A stretch of 64,000 bases of DNA from Pseudoalteromonas luteoviolacea B = ATCC 29581 (GCA_000333235.1 CAPN01000061.1:1-64000); one strand, 5' to 3'. Counted from the first letter of the stretch, positions 34,304 to 44,834 are shown. The notes: generated by a model from the letters alone, not told the origin. Made by a program: numbers and translations.

Positions 34304-36919
34304 TTACTTTCTCCAAACCGATGCTTTGCCAGGCTCTTCACCTTGAGTCCACCACTGTGCAGTATACTCAGCATTGTTATGGGTCACTTTGTCTCCAGCG
34401 AGGTAAACTAACTCCGCACGCCAAGCGCGCACTTGGCCATCCGTTGGGATCACTTCTTCCCATGGGCCACCTAAATCAGGACGGTCACCTTTTGTCCACC
34501 ATTTCGCTTTATACTCAACGCCATTGTAAAACACTTTATTGCCTGCGTTATACACCGTGTCTTTATTCCACGTCGTATTTCCACCCGTCGTTGTGTTTTT
34601 AACCGCGACCACAAAATCCACTTTTGTTACCGCTTTACCGTCAGAAACACTGACCGAAACAGTATAGTTGGTGTCCGCGTCTACCTGCCCTGCAGTTAAC
34701 GAAATATCAGACCCACTGCCCGTCAATGTTAAACCAGCAGGTACATTCCACGTGTAAGTAAGTGGATCGTTTTGCGCGTCCGTTGCACTTACCTTTACAG
34801 CCACTGTTTTCCCTTCGTCAACCGTTAGGTTACTTATTGGTTTCACGACCGGTGGCGTATTTTCGCCTGTTGTCGAGGCTTTAACGAGCACAGACACTGG
34901 TTTGGACACTTGAGATTTGCCATCACTTACCGTCACTGACATGGTGTAACTTGTGTCTTTTGTCACTGATGGCACGGCCACTGTAACCGTTGCGCTACTC
35001 GTGTTCGAAAGCGAGAGTGCAGCATCACCCTGCCATGAAAACGTCAACGGATCATTATCTTTATCTGTCGCCGTTGCCGTCAATTGGCCTATAGCACCAG
35101 AATCCAAGGTAAGTGAGTTGGATACGCTGAGAACGGGTTTGTTATTGGCGTCAACAACAGCGCCAAGTCCCTCATGCATTGCATTTAAAATATCTCCGTT
35201 ATCTGCATCAATCTCCCAAGCAAATAAGCCACCTAATCCTAGAGAGCGGGCATATTGACCCTTTGCTTTTGCCGAGCGTGGGCTATCGTAAGTGATCAGT
35301 TTGCCGTTAGAACGATTCCAAACATATGCCGCTTGGGCTTGGCTATCGTACCCTACTTCAAATCCATTGATCCCAGTACCTGCACTGCCAACCATATTGG
35401 CTTTGATGCCTTTGTAATCAATCACACCCGCTTCCCACACACCTTGTGCTGAGGTCCCTGTTAACTTGCCGTTACCCGGTGCCGTCATTGGGTTATCTGC
35501 AATCTTTGCGTTAGCAGGATAGACACCTTCCCAACCGCGGCCATACATTGCGGTACCTAAAACAATCTTTTTAGGATTAACACCTTGCTTTAATAGTAGT
35601 TGCACTGCGTTATCTGCAGTATAAGCAGGCCCTTTACGTGGTACACCTTTGTCATCAACGCCTGTACCGTTGCACTCACCTAACGACATATGTGAGCCAC
35701 AGTAAATTGCTGTCTGATGGCCTGTTACATTATTCCAACCACCATAAAAGTCATAGGTCATCGCAAAAATGTGGTCCATATACTGCGAGGCTTTTTGATA
35801 ATCAACATCTTCAATTTTGTCGTAGCCGACACCTATTGCTGAAGACAACTCGTATTGTTTGCCTACTTCAAGTTCTAACTCATCAAGCATTATGCGGAGC
35901 TCTTGCATTAATGCCACGTACGCAGGACCATCTTTAACGGGATCTCCTAGATTTCCATTTGGACCGCCACCCCCTGGAAATTCCCAATCGATATCAACAC
36001 CGTCATAAAACTTCCATGTTTTTAAGAATTGCTTAACTGAAGCGACGAAAGTGTCACGATTCTTTTTTTCCGTAAATCCATGAAACGGATCAGACAAAGT
36101 CCAACCGCCTACCGACGGTAGAATCTTCAGCTCTGGATAACGCTGTTTCAGCGCCATTAATTGCGCGTAGGTGCCACGGATCGGATCTTTGGCATCGACA
36201 CCAGGCAATGCTTTTTGAATCGCTGCCCATGGGTCGTGGATCACCACTTCATAATCTTGCGAACCCGCACAGGCTTTTTGTAAAGCTCGCCAACTGTTAC
36301 CATTTTCGATTTCTTTAAGCGATTCGTTTGCACCACAAATTGGAATAAAGCCATATAAAATATGGGTTAAATTCTGACCTGGGACTTGAGAGACATCGAA
36401 TTTACGTCCATAAATTCCCCACTCAACAAAATATGCCCCAACAACTATACCTGTTTTAGTACCATAGTTACCGTTATTTGGGTCTACATTCATCGCCAAT
36501 GGTGCTAAATGTCCACCATCAGTATCCGCAATAACAATGTCTTTGGCTCCACTGCGCGCGCATCCTGTGTCATCGCAGAGTTCCACAAATAGCTTATGGC
36601 GGCCAGATTTAGTGTATGGGAACGTGATCGTGCCGCCTTTTGTTCCCGCGGCGAGTGAACCTTGGCTTACTAATGCATCGTCAAAGTAAACTTTGTAGGC
36701 ATTACCACCTGTACCACTCCACGAACTCCATTTTATTGCGATGTTGACTGTCTCTTTGGCTTTAACGAGATCCTTATAAGAACCTTGACCTTCTAGATTC
36801 ACTTCAACAAACGAATATTGTTGCGGCTCCCAGCTAATACTCGGTGCAGCAGGGGCTGCAAGAGCAATGTTACTCAAGAGCGCAGCGCTAACTGCACACG
36901 TTAACATTTTCAATTTCAT
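34304..36919 (-). CDS. chiA: GH18 chitinase, ChiA type, with two CBM5/12 modules
   Basis: Secreted endochitinase of 871 residues. A signal peptide (about 1-21) is followed by a ChiA-type N-terminal beta-sandwich (about 22-135), then the GH18 barrel (about 160-585) with catalytic DGVDIDWE, acid E313. Two Ig/PKD-like linkers (about 600-690 and 695-785) follow, then two CBM5/12 chitin-binding modules at the C-terminus (about 787-830 and 832-871) with AKWWT and AQWWT signatures. It should cleave beta-1,4 links in chitin processively outside the cell. It is the last of three chitin genes; the gap to the LPMO gene is 79 bp. Confidence 0.95.
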   Translation of the reverse strand: MKLKMLTCAVSAALLSNIALAAPAAPSISWEPQQYSFVEVNLEGQGSYKDLVKAKETVNIAIKWSSWSGTGGNAYKVYFDDALVSQGSLAAGTKGGTITFPYTKSGRHKLFVELCDDTGCARSGAKDIVIADTDGGHLAPLAMNVDPNNGNYGTKTGIVVGAYFVEWGIYGRKFDVSQVPGQNLTHILYGFIPICGANESLKEIENGNSWRALQKACAGSQDYEVVIHDPWAAIQKALPGVDAKDPIRGTYAQLMALKQRYPELKILPSVGGWTLSDPFHGFTEKKNRDTFVASVKQFLKTWKFYDGVDIDWEFPGGGGPNGNLGDPVKDGPAYVALMQELRIMLDELELEVGKQYELSSAIGVGYDKIEDVDYQKASQYMDHIFAMTYDFYGGWNNVTGHQTAIYCGSHMSLGECNGTGVDDKGVPRKGPAYTADNAVQLLLKQGVNPKKIVLGTAMYGRGWEGVYPANAKIADNPMTAPGNGKLTGTSAQGVWEAGVIDYKGIKANMVGSAGTGINGFEVGYDSQAQAAYVWNRSNGKLITYDSPRSAKAKGQYARSLGLGGLFAWEIDADNGDILNAMHEGLGAVVDANNKPVLSVSNSLTLDSGAIGQLTATATDKDNDPLTFSWQGDAALSLSNTSSATVTVAVPSVTKDTSYTMSVTVSDGKSQVSKPVSVLVKASTTGENTPPVVKPISNLTVDEGKTVAVKVSATDAQNDPLTYTWNVPAGLTLTGSGSDISLTAGQVDADTNYTVSVSVSDGKAVTKVDFVVAVKNTTTGGNTTWNKDTVYNAGNKVFYNGVEYKAKWWTKGDRPDLGGPWEEVIPTDGQVRAWRAELVYLAGDKVTHNNAEYTAQWWTQGEEPGKASVWRK

Positions 36920-36998
36920 GATTATTACCTTCTACATGTTGTTCCAAACCCAAAAGTCTGGTGATTGTTTTAACTACTAATATGCCCAAACAACTTAA

Positions 36999-38420
36999 TT
37001 AAATTTCTTTCCAAACCTGCGCTTTGTCCGGTTGCTCGCCACGAGTCCACCATTTGGCTTGGTAGTTTTTACCTTTGTAGCTAACTTTATCGCCCCCCCA
37101 ATACACCTTTGAGGCTTGCCAAGCCGGATTCGTTGAAACAAGATTTTTTACGGTCACCGAAATAGACGCTTGCGTGTCAAGTAAACCATCGGAAACGGTC
37201 ACAACGATGGTAGACTGAGTATCTTTTTCCACCTCGGATGCACTTAACGTTACCGTTGCGCCATTACCGGATATAGTCAGTGGTGAATTCGTTTGATAGC
37301 GATATGTTAATTGGCTTTGTTCATCATCAAACGCATGCACATGAAGACTTAGCGAGGTATTTTCGTTAAGCGTAATCGGCTCAGGTTGCCGAATAATCGG
37401 TGGGGTATTAATCGCTGCTGGCTTTATCGTCAAATTGTACGTGTGATCCGCTTTTGCAACATACACTTGATTGCGCAAAACGTTTGCCGAATCAAACACA
37501 ATTTCTCCGCTTTCGCCCAATACCCCAACGTTAATCGCCTCACGGAATTGTTGATTGAGCATACTGGCCAGCTTACTTTGCCAGTATGCAGAATTGTCTT
37601 GAGTGAGTGTTAAAGATTGACTCACGATCTCTTGGCCATTCCCGTCAAACACTCGTGCTAATGCGATATCACCAATATTCGGTTTATCACTTGCTGATAC
37701 AAAGTAACCTGCACTTACCCAAAGTGGTGGCGTAGGATCAGATTCAATGTGGACATCACTGCAATTATAAAAACCTTCTCCTACAACGTCGTTCCGTTGC
37801 CAGCGAGAATACAAAATTGCATCACCTTGTCGGCCGGCAGGGATCATTACAGTCATGTGATAGTAGCGCTTCCCATCGTTGTCTTTTGTAAATTCCAGAT
37901 TTCCAAACTCTGCAATAGGCTCTAAATCTTGCCAAGTGAGCTTTTGTGTGGCGGTGTCGAAACCTGGTTTTGATAAGTAAATCTTCCAAAAACTGGGATT
38001 GTGTGGTGTGGTTGCAAGCCAGCGAAGTGCCACTTCCCCTTTTGCATTTGTGACCAGCGTGGTTTTTTGCCAGTCTTTCGAAGGTAAATCAATTCCTCGT
38101 TTTTGATGTGATCCCGCAGCGCACAAAGTGCCATTAGGAATGTTTGCTTCAACTGCAGTTTGATTTAAATAATTCGCAGTATTGACAGAGAATTCGTGCT
38201 CTTGGGTAAACTGGACATACCCAGACTCCAAAAATGCCGCTCGACACGCCGCATTAGGTATATTTGAACCATCTTCTGGCCACCAATAGCCTCCTTGCGC
38301 TTCACAGATGGCTTGGCGAGCTTTGGGAAAATCCATATATCCATGTGCAACAGCATTAAAACTAGGTATTGCAACCCAAGTAGCCAGTGCGATGAGTGAT
38401 ACCTTTACATGTTGTTTCAT
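36999..38420 (-). CDS. AA10 lytic polysaccharide monooxygenase, GbpA-like
   Basis: Copper enzyme that oxidatively breaks crystalline chitin. The precursor has 473 residues. Signal cleavage after AVA leaves His26 as the mature N-terminus (HGYMDFPKAR), the first copper-brace ligand; the second is His140 in ATTPHNPSFW. A GbpA domain-2-like part follows (about 235-335), then an Ig/PKD-like region (about 340-425) and a C-terminal CBM5/12 module with AKWWTRGEQ. The ATG at 38420 is chosen over one five codons upstream since it makes a compact signal peptide. It is flanked by two chitinases, with gaps of 54 and 79 bp. Confidence 0.94.
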   Translation of the reverse strand: MKQHVKVSLIALATWVAIPSFNAVAHGYMDFPKARQAICEAQGGYWWPEDGSNIPNAACRAAFLESGYVQFTQEHEFSVNTANYLNQTAVEANIPNGTLCAAGSHQKRGIDLPSKDWQKTTLVTNAKGEVALRWLATTPHNPSFWKIYLSKPGFDTATQKLTWQDLEPIAEFGNLEFTKDNDGKRYYHMTVMIPAGRQGDAILYSRWQRNDVVGEGFYNCSDVHIESDPTPPLWVSAGYFVSASDKPNIGDIALARVFDGNGQEIVSQSLTLTQDNSAYWQSKLASMLNQQFREAINVGVLGESGEIVFDSANVLRNQVYVAKADHTYNLTIKPAAINTPPIIRQPEPITLNENTSLSLHVHAFDDEQSQLTYRYQTNSPLTISGNGATVTLSASEVEKDTQSTIVVTVSDGLLDTQASISVTVKNLVSTNPAWQASKVYWGGDKVSYKGKNYQAKWWTRGEQPDKAQVWKEI

Positions 38421-38474
38421 CGTTTTGCTCCACAAAACGGGAGGCTAGCCTCCCACAATTAGGTCTATATTGGA

Positions 38475-41400
38475 TTAAATTGAGCACACTTTGGTGTAAG
38501 CACTGCTGCTTTGCGGCGCATCGTTTGTCCACCATTTCGCTTTATAGACAGCATTACCTTGGATGATCAAATCGCCTGCTGACGCATGAGTTCCGCGCGG
38601 TAACGTTGGATAGACAACGATGTCTTTTATCGCTTTACCTTCACACGTCGTAATGGGATCGGTCGGCTCACCTGAACCACTTCCGGGCTTTGCATCTGGT
38701 AGATGAGGATATTCAAACTTAAAGGCATAACGCTTACCGTCTTTTTCGGCGATAAAGTTACTTGGGCCAGTAATTGGCATGTAATACATCACTTGCGCAT
38801 TAACGGTTTCACCTGGTTTAAATGATTTTACGACTCCGCCCCATTCGTTTTTCAATTCAATTGAAAAACGATGAAATTCATTCTCAAAACCACCTATGTT
38901 GTTACCCGCGGCATTAGAGCCGTTCACTTCAACTTTCATAGCCAACTTTTCTTGTGCATTCCAATTCGATTTGAATATTGCGGATGTTGAAACAGGCACA
39001 TCAAATGAAATTTTGGCGCCACTTAAATCAATCTGAGCGTGGTTTGTGAATGCAAAGGTCGGTGAAATCGGGTAATTCTTATCCCCTACAGGGAAGTCTT
39101 TCGCTGTAAAGCTGACGTCAACCGCTTCTGTTGGAACTTGAAATGACACGTTACCAATGTGAACATCATAAACTTGGCCACTTTGATTGAATTTACTGTG
39201 GGCAAGAGAAGTGAGACTTGAGCCCATAAAGTATTCACCTTTATCGCCATCATAAGCGAAATCGCCGGCAAGCTCCCAAAACATGATACCGCCTAAGCCA
39301 TTTTGAATGACATAATCTACTTTTGCTGCCATAGATTGCTCATCTTCCGTCGAAATGAACACGTTCTTTTGTTCATTCCAAAGCCATGGAGCGACAGCAA
39401 CGCTGTCATAATGGCGCGAATAGGAACCGGTTAATCGATCTGTTGGATCGGTATCTGGAGTTAGTCCATATACCCCGAGATAACTTGGTGTAATGCCTTT
39501 TTCAAGATTTTTAGCATGCCAAAGAGGGTTTGATCCTGCAGGCACTTCTTCACCCGTGTCATTTTTATCGTGCCACAAGTTATCAATGCCAACGGCGCCA
39601 TGACCGCATTTGTTTTTCTCCCCTTTACCAGTGCCTTTTGGACAATTCGCTTGATCTGGATAAGCAGCTTGCCCCCAAAGACCCTTATTTCCACCTTGCA
39701 CACCTTGGAATCCTCGGGTGTAATAGGGAATACCAATATTAATGCGACCTGCAGCAACGGCTCCACGGAAGTAACGCACAGCCCAGTCCGTATTTAAATA
39801 ACCGATCCCTTCAAATTCTTTGGTACCGTAAACATTCCACTGTTTTAACTCTGAATCTTGACCAGTATCAAATAGCGCCGCATTGTGACCAACATGAGAA
39901 TTCCACGCACCATGCAAGTCGTAAGACATAATATTGATGTAATCAAGATATTGAGTAACCTGGAACGTTTCCATTCCACGCAATAGATAGCCAGAAGAGG
40001 GTGATGCAATAGTCAACATATAATGGGTGCCATCTTCAGCACTGGCTTTATCTAACGCTTCTCTTAATCGCTTCATTAGGACTTGATAGGAGGCATTTAA
40101 GCCCGCACGACGTGCATTAGAAATTGGAAAATCATCAGGGTGTCCAGAATCTGCCATTGATGACGGGTATTCATAGTCAATATCAACCCCATCAAAGCCA
40201 TATTTTCTTATAAAGTTTACGGCACTTGCTGCAAATGCATTGATACCCGCCTGGTTTACCGAGCCATCAGCATTCGTTGTCATGGTATAGAAACCACCGC
40301 TATTCACACGTTTGCCATCAGCACCAAAAAAGCCTCCTGTTTCTGCCCAACCTCCAACAGAAATCAGCGTTTTCACCTCTGGATATTGCTTTTTATATTT
40401 ATTAAGTAAATTGAAATGACCCTTGTACGGCAAGGTTTGATCAAGCTCAGCACCTGCAACACCCGGCCATTCCATATTTGTTGCTGGATTATTCTCTGCA
40501 TTAGGATCGCCAATAGACACCTGATTATTGGCATCAACGTGCGCAAATGCGTAGTTAATATGGGTGATCTTATCCCACGGTATATCATTCACAAGATAAC
40601 TAGGTTGGCCATTCGCACCATTTCGCCAACTAGTGAAATAACCAATGATTCGACGCGGATGATCAAGCCCCATCTTCTCTCGGCCATTCTCATCGTAAAC
40701 ACTACAATATGGCACCTTGATACCTGGTGTTTGATATAAACCATCTGGGCGGCAATCGGACAGTGGGGGTGTAACGCTGTCGTCAACGACTGACAAAGTG
40801 CGAGTTGCAACAGTACTTGCGCCTTTGTCATCTGTCGCAGTTAACGTAAACGTCACGCTGCCAATTTTAGAAGCATTCCACACGTAACGAATTTCCTCAC
40901 CCGAAGACAAGGCGACCTGCGTGTTGTCCACTTTAAACTCAAGTTTGCTTACCTTTCCATCGGGATCACTGCCTGATAAAACAAAGTTTAACGCACTGCC
41001 AACAATCACTTTATCCGGCATATTGCTTATTGTTAAATTTGCTGTTGGAGCTTGGTTGATAGGATCTGTTTTCTTTTCGACCGAAAGCGTGTGCAAATTT
41101 GACGTAGTTTTTCCACCTTTGTCATCCGTCGCGATGACTTGCACTTGATGTGCTCCTGCACTTGCAATCCACGTAGTCGTGTAAACGTCATTCGAACCTG
41201 ACGTTACGGTTTTAAAAAGCGTTCCGTCGAGTAAGAAATCCACCTTCTTTACTTTACCATCAGGATCAGTCGCGTTAACTGAAATGATAACGCTGTCATT
41301 TTCAGCAAAAACAGATTTATCGATAGGTTGGAAAGCGCTTAATACAGGTAACTTGTTATTGACAACGCTGTCACAGGCGCCCAAATTTTTCCATTCTTGC

Positions 41401-41615
41401 CACTGACCTGAATGTGTCTCTGGATCAGCTTGAGTCCACCATCGAGCCTCAAAGGCTTTGTCATTCTTTTGCACTTTATTGCCTGCAACATACGCTTTAC
41501 CTGATTGCCATTTAGCTAGACCCGTACAATCAAATGCAGAAACATTGGCACTTATTAAGCTCATTGTTATTGCACTCAACCCAAGTACGGACTTGCGATA
41601 TTTTTGAGTTTGCAT
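38475..41615 (-). CDS. Multimodular GH18 chitinase with three-part binding architecture
   Basis: Secreted chitinase of 1046 residues. Signal peptide (about 1-27), then an N-terminal CBM5/12 module (about 30-80, ARWWTQ), two Ig/PKD-type domains (about 88-180 and 190-275), the GH18 barrel (about 320-800) with DGVDIDYE and acid E482, a chitinase C-type beta domain (about 810-980), and a second CBM5/12 at the C-terminus (about 1000-1046, AKWWTN). The ATG follows GGAG at good spacing. First gene of the leftward cluster; the LPMO gene starts 54 bp after its stop. It would complement the ChiA-like enzyme on a different chain end or form of chitin; that division of labour is inferred from family knowledge. 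Confidence 0.94.
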   Translation of the reverse strand: MQTQKYRKSVLGLSAITMSLISANVSAFDCTGLAKWQSGKAYVAGNKVQKNDKAFEARWWTQADPETHSGQWQEWKNLGACDSVVNNKLPVLSAFQPIDKSVFAENDSVIISVNATDPDGKVKKVDFLLDGTLFKTVTSGSNDVYTTTWIASAGAHQVQVIATDDKGGKTTSNLHTLSVEKKTDPINQAPTANLTISNMPDKVIVGSALNFVLSGSDPDGKVSKLEFKVDNTQVALSSGEEIRYVWNASKIGSVTFTLTATDDKGASTVATRTLSVVDDSVTPPLSDCRPDGLYQTPGIKVPYCSVYDENGREKMGLDHPRRIIGYFTSWRNGANGQPSYLVNDIPWDKITHINYAFAHVDANNQVSIGDPNAENNPATNMEWPGVAGAELDQTLPYKGHFNLLNKYKKQYPEVKTLISVGGWAETGGFFGADGKRVNSGGFYTMTTNADGSVNQAGINAFAASAVNFIRKYGFDGVDIDYEYPSSMADSGHPDDFPISNARRAGLNASYQVLMKRLREALDKASAEDGTHYMLTIASPSSGYLLRGMETFQVTQYLDYINIMSYDLHGAWNSHVGHNAALFDTGQDSELKQWNVYGTKEFEGIGYLNTDWAVRYFRGAVAAGRINIGIPYYTRGFQGVQGGNKGLWGQAAYPDQANCPKGTGKGEKNKCGHGAVGIDNLWHDKNDTGEEVPAGSNPLWHAKNLEKGITPSYLGVYGLTPDTDPTDRLTGSYSRHYDSVAVAPWLWNEQKNVFISTEDEQSMAAKVDYVIQNGLGGIMFWELAGDFAYDGDKGEYFMGSSLTSLAHSKFNQSGQVYDVHIGNVSFQVPTEAVDVSFTAKDFPVGDKNYPISPTFAFTNHAQIDLSGAKISFDVPVSTSAIFKSNWNAQEKLAMKVEVNGSNAAGNNIGGFENEFHRFSIELKNEWGGVVKSFKPGETVNAQVMYYMPITGPSNFIAEKDGKRYAFKFEYPHLPDAKPGSGSGEPTDPITTCEGKAIKDIVVYPTLPRGTHASAGDLIIQGNAVYKAKWWTNDAPQSSSAYTKVCSI

Positions 41616-42019
41616 GTTTTCTCCAACCTGTTTTTAGTAACTTATTATTCACATTAACACTAAAGTTAACACTAATTTTACCTTCGTCAACCATTCATTG
41701 TCGTATTATTAAACATTTTACTCGTTAAAGGTACGAAATAAGTTGTAGAAATTGCATTTTACTGATTAGCAAACTTCATATTGGTTAAAAATGAAACAAG
41801 ATGAAACTGATTCAAGAACTTTAAATAAAGTCATTAAAATTTAATAAATTAGAAATTTTTGATGAGTAGCTAGAGAGAATTGGAACAAACACGTTTACAA
41901 AAAAAGACAGGAATTAGATTTCGATATAAATAAATTGTATACCTAAGATTATTTTGAAATAAAGTCAATAGACTGTTTTTAATAATTGAACTTAAAAATA
42001 AAAACAGGCCAAAACATCG
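41616..42019. other. AT-rich intergenic region upstream of the chitin cluster
   Basis: About 400 bp of strongly AT-rich DNA without a gene. It must hold the promoter of the chitin cluster and the 3' end of the H-NOX transcript. Apart from the direct repeat at 41654-41675, no strong promoter boxes were found; TTGACG at about 41683-41688 on the minus strand could be a -35 box. Confidence 0.5.
41654..41675. promoter_or_regulatory. Direct repeat in the chitin-cluster promoter region
   Basis: TTAACACTAA occurs at 41654-41663 and 41666-41675, a 12-bp period. It lies 40-60 bp before the first chitinase gene and might be an operator for a chitin-responsive regulator. Confidence 0.35.
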
Positions 42020-42979
42020 TTAGCTTTGACCTTCTCTTACTGGCAATTTTACAGTGATTTCAGTACCCACCCCTAGTTTTGAATCTATTTCAATTTGCCC
42101 ATCATGCTCTTCAATAAATCCATACACAATTGCCATCCCCATCCCAGTCCCTTTGCCGACTGCTTTTGTGGTAAAAAATGGCTCAAAAACACGAGTCACC
42201 GTTTCTTCACTCATGCCAATACCATTGTCTGTAACTTTAAGTACAATATTTTTTTCATTATCATAGAGCTTTATTGATATTTGACTTGGCCGTGAACTCT
42301 CACTTTCGCACGCATCTTTTGCGTTCAACAATAAGTTTAAAATGACTTGACCCAGAGCATCTGCATTGCAATATGTTTTTCTTACTTCTTTAATGTCTGT
42401 TGTCACTGCAACACTTCGCAATTGCGATGCAGCCAATTTTAGAATACTGATTAGCACCTGCGCTAAATCCACATTTTCCGATTTCGACTCTTTTGGACGA
42501 GAAAAACTGAGTAAGTTACTAACAATCGATGCGATTCTGCGAACGCCTTCTTGCACATCCTGTCCGATGTCTTCAATATCTTCCGACATAAATTGAAAAG
42601 AAACTGGCTTTTGTAGCTTTTGCAGTCTCTCTCTAAGTTTTGGGTCAATGGAGCCATCATTCACTAATTCATTCGCAATCGTCAGTAAGCCAACCAGTGA
42701 CTCGTTGAAGTCAAATAAACTTTCTAGATTACTAGACACATACGCCAATGGGTTGTTAATTTCATGGGCAACCCCAGCAGCTAACGTACCAAGCGTTGCC
42801 ATTTTTTCCGTTTTTAGGATCAGCACTTTTTGCTTTTCAAGCATATCTACTTTTTCTTGTAGCTCTGTATTTGCCTCAAATAAACGCCGAGTTTGTGCCT
42901 CAAGTAAACTTTCTAGTTCATCCCGTGCAAAACGCTCTCTTTGATAAGCTCTACGATAGTCAATATTTTGTTCTGTCAT
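42020..42979 (-). CDS. hnoK: H-NOX-associated cytoplasmic histidine kinase
   Basis: Soluble kinase of 319 residues with no membrane helix. A coiled coil (about 10-60) leads into HisKA with phospho-acceptor H72 in AHEINNPLAY, and an HATPase domain (NLLLNAKDA, DNGIGMSEE, GKGTGMGMA). The gene overlaps the H-NOX gene by 4 bp (ATGA). In Shewanella and Vibrio the H-NOX protein inhibits this kinase when NO is bound; the same role is inferred here. Likely phospho targets are the two REC proteins next to it. Confidence 0.9.
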   Translation of the reverse strand: MTEQNIDYRRAYQRERFARDELESLLEAQTRRLFEANTELQEKVDMLEKQKVLILKTEKMATLGTLAAGVAHEINNPLAYVSSNLESLFDFNESLVGLLTIANELVNDGSIDPKLRERLQKLQKPVSFQFMSEDIEDIGQDVQEGVRRIASIVSNLLSFSRPKESKSENVDLAQVLISILKLAASQLRSVAVTTDIKEVRKTYCNADALGQVILNLLLNAKDACESESSRPSQISIKLYDNEKNIVLKVTDNGIGMSEETVTRVFEPFFTTKAVGKGTGMGMAIVYGFIEEHDGQIEIDSKLGVGTEITVKLPVREGQS

Positions 42980-43518
42980 GCCGTTTTCCGAACGATTAAC
43001 TCACATACATCAGCGCCATGATGTGTGCATTTAGGATGCTCGATGTCGACTTGAATACCAAAGTGAGACGCTGCACCGTAAATTAATCCTTCTGAGCAAA
43101 AACACAACTTTCGTGGTGAATCGTAAATCACTTTGAGTGTTTTATCGTCTATCGTCGTCACTAAAATACTTGGTAAATTAGGTTCTTGATAGAGCTTTTT
43201 CACTTCTTTGTGGATCACGCCATCAATCCCTTCGATGAGCGACTCAAAAGTTTGGAACTGACTCACTATATCAGCGTGGCTTTTAGCTAAATAACCAAAC
43301 AGATACTCACCAAACGATCGAATAAGTACAGGTAGCTCAACATTTAATATCGACCCGATTTCGGTGACTATCGAAAATAACTCTTCATCTGGATAGCTTT
43401 TTGGGCCAAGGTAATATCGGTCAGATAAATTGACTTTATCGAGAATCGAATCCCACGTTTGCATTCCGTGTTGTGCTACCACCAAATCTTCTAATGCTCT
43501 AAAAATAATGCCTTTCAT
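42976..43518 (-). CDS. hnoX: H-NOX heme nitric-oxide sensor
   Basis: Heme-binding NO sensor of 180 residues, the typical length. The proximal histidine is H103 in VIHKEV, the heme propionate motif YxSxR is Y132-S134-R136 (YDSPR). C139, H161, C164 and C172 sit at the positions of the zinc site described in Shewanella H-NOX, and C141 is an added cysteine. All key residues are present. It overlaps both neighbours by 4 bp (REC-HDOD upstream, kinase downstream), so the three proteins are made from one coupled message. Heme is bound in the cytoplasm. Confidence 0.95.
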   Translation of the reverse strand: MKGIIFRALEDLVVAQHGMQTWDSILDKVNLSDRYYLGPKSYPDEELFSIVTEIGSILNVELPVLIRSFGEYLFGYLAKSHADIVSQFQTFESLIEGIDGVIHKEVKKLYQEPNLPSILVTTIDDKTLKVIYDSPRKLCFCSEGLIYGAASHFGIQVDIEHPKCTHHGADVCELIVRKTA

Positions 43519-44618
43519 ATGCTGAACTCATTTTTCCATTGATGCCAATTATCGTATATATTGCGTTCAAACAACTGTTTGTATACGTCTGCTGGCCAAT
43601 TTTTCGGGCAATCTTCGTAAGTTGGATCAACAACTAATTCAATTGCAGCATGCATTAAGGTTAATTTATTTTCGGCAAGCTGCGTAGAATCAAAAACCAA
43701 TTGCGATTTTGCTGTGATTTCACTAAATCCCCACAGTGAAAGCAAATACGCACTAATTATGGTACGGTCGAGTTGTTTAAGTGCTTCATCCGAATTAACG
43801 CGTTCTGTAATGTCTCCTAGCGCACTTAATAAACACACTAACTGCAACTGTTCAGTTTGTCGTTTTTCTAAACCTAATCGAGTGGCAAAATCTCGAGCGA
43901 GTATCGCTTTTTGAAACGCTTTTCGATTTGCTTTTACCACATGTTCACGAATGGAGGATTCAGCTTTATTTTCCAAATCATAACTAAGTAAGATAACTTC
44001 AACAAAATCGACACCTAAACGGATCACGGCATCTTCAACTGTACTGATTGATGCACTAAACCCGAGCATCGCTGAGTTAGCAACTTGGATAAGCTTCGCT
44101 GATACAGCGCCATTTTCGCTTAGTTTGTCGGCGACAACAGCTAATCTTTCTTGGGTTCTAAGCAACCTTAAAATGTCTTTAATATTGTCAGAAACAACTG
44201 GAATTTGCTCTAACTGACCGAGCGCTTTTCGAGCGATATCCCCCACTGGCAATTTTTCTAATTGTTTGGCTGCTTCTAATACTTGTTGAAGTTGACTCTT
44301 CGTAAATGGTTTTGCCAAGTAGAAATGCGCTTGATTGTTCACTTGCAACGAGAAGTCTGTCGTCATATCACCCGAAAGCAAACAACGCAACGCTTCAGGA
44401 CAAAGCTGTTTTGCATCATTTAGTAAGGCACACCCCGTGTAATTAGGCATATTAAAGTCACTAAATAAAATAGTTGGCGTGCCATGCTCAACAATCGCCT
44501 CGTTAAGCTTTAGTGGATCATCAATAACATGGATCTCTAACGTATTATCCAAATGGATCAGCGAGCGCTTTAAAGCCCGCAGGATCAACTGGTCATCATC
44601 GACTAAAAGTACTTTCAA
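43515..44618 (-). CDS. Response regulator with HDOD output domain
   Basis: Protein of 367 residues. The N-terminal receiver has acidic DDD at 7-9, phospho-acceptor D54 and the lysine in LAKPF near 103. The HDOD domain (about 135-325) resembles HD-type folds but has no HD pair. HDOD domains act as protein-protein adaptors in signalling. It is the first gene of the kinase/H-NOX operon. In the best-known H-NOX operons the partner regulators end in EAL, HTH or HD-GYP; an HDOD partner is less usual. Confidence 0.88.
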   Translation of the reverse strand: MKVLLVDDDQLILRALKRSLIHLDNTLEIHVIDDPLKLNEAIVEHGTPTILFSDFNMPNYTGCALLNDAKQLCPEALRCLLSGDMTTDFSLQVNNQAHFYLAKPFTKSQLQQVLEAAKQLEKLPVGDIARKALGQLEQIPVVSDNIKDILRLLRTQERLAVVADKLSENGAVSAKLIQVANSAMLGFSASISTVEDAVIRLGVDFVEVILLSYDLENKAESSIREHVVKANRKAFQKAILARDFATRLGLEKRQTEQLQLVCLLSALGDITERVNSDEALKQLDRTIISAYLLSLWGFSEITAKSQLVFDSTQLAENKLTLMHAAIELVVDPTYEDCPKNWPADVYKQLFERNIYDNWHQWKNEFSI

Positions 44619-44834
44619 TGTATTCTCACCATCGCTTTATTGCCTGTAAGTACAGTCTCAGTTCATGTTTTTGGACAAACACTCACAAAGAACCACTGCC
44701 TTCACCTACCGATATTTCATTAGCCGAAAAACTAATCAAACAGAAAAGATATCAGCTCTTTTATTTGTTTCTCGTTAAAGCTTAGACTAAATTTTAAAGC
44801 GATACAGTAAATTAGAAGAATTGAGCGCAATTTA

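Noticed and set aside
36984..36998. Third copy of the ACCCAAACAATTTGAAGA repeat
   Set aside because: Only about the first ten bases agree; too weak to list as a copy.
41900..42019. Possible small RNA in the AT-rich gap
   Set aside because: No stable stem-loop with a T run could be supported by eye.
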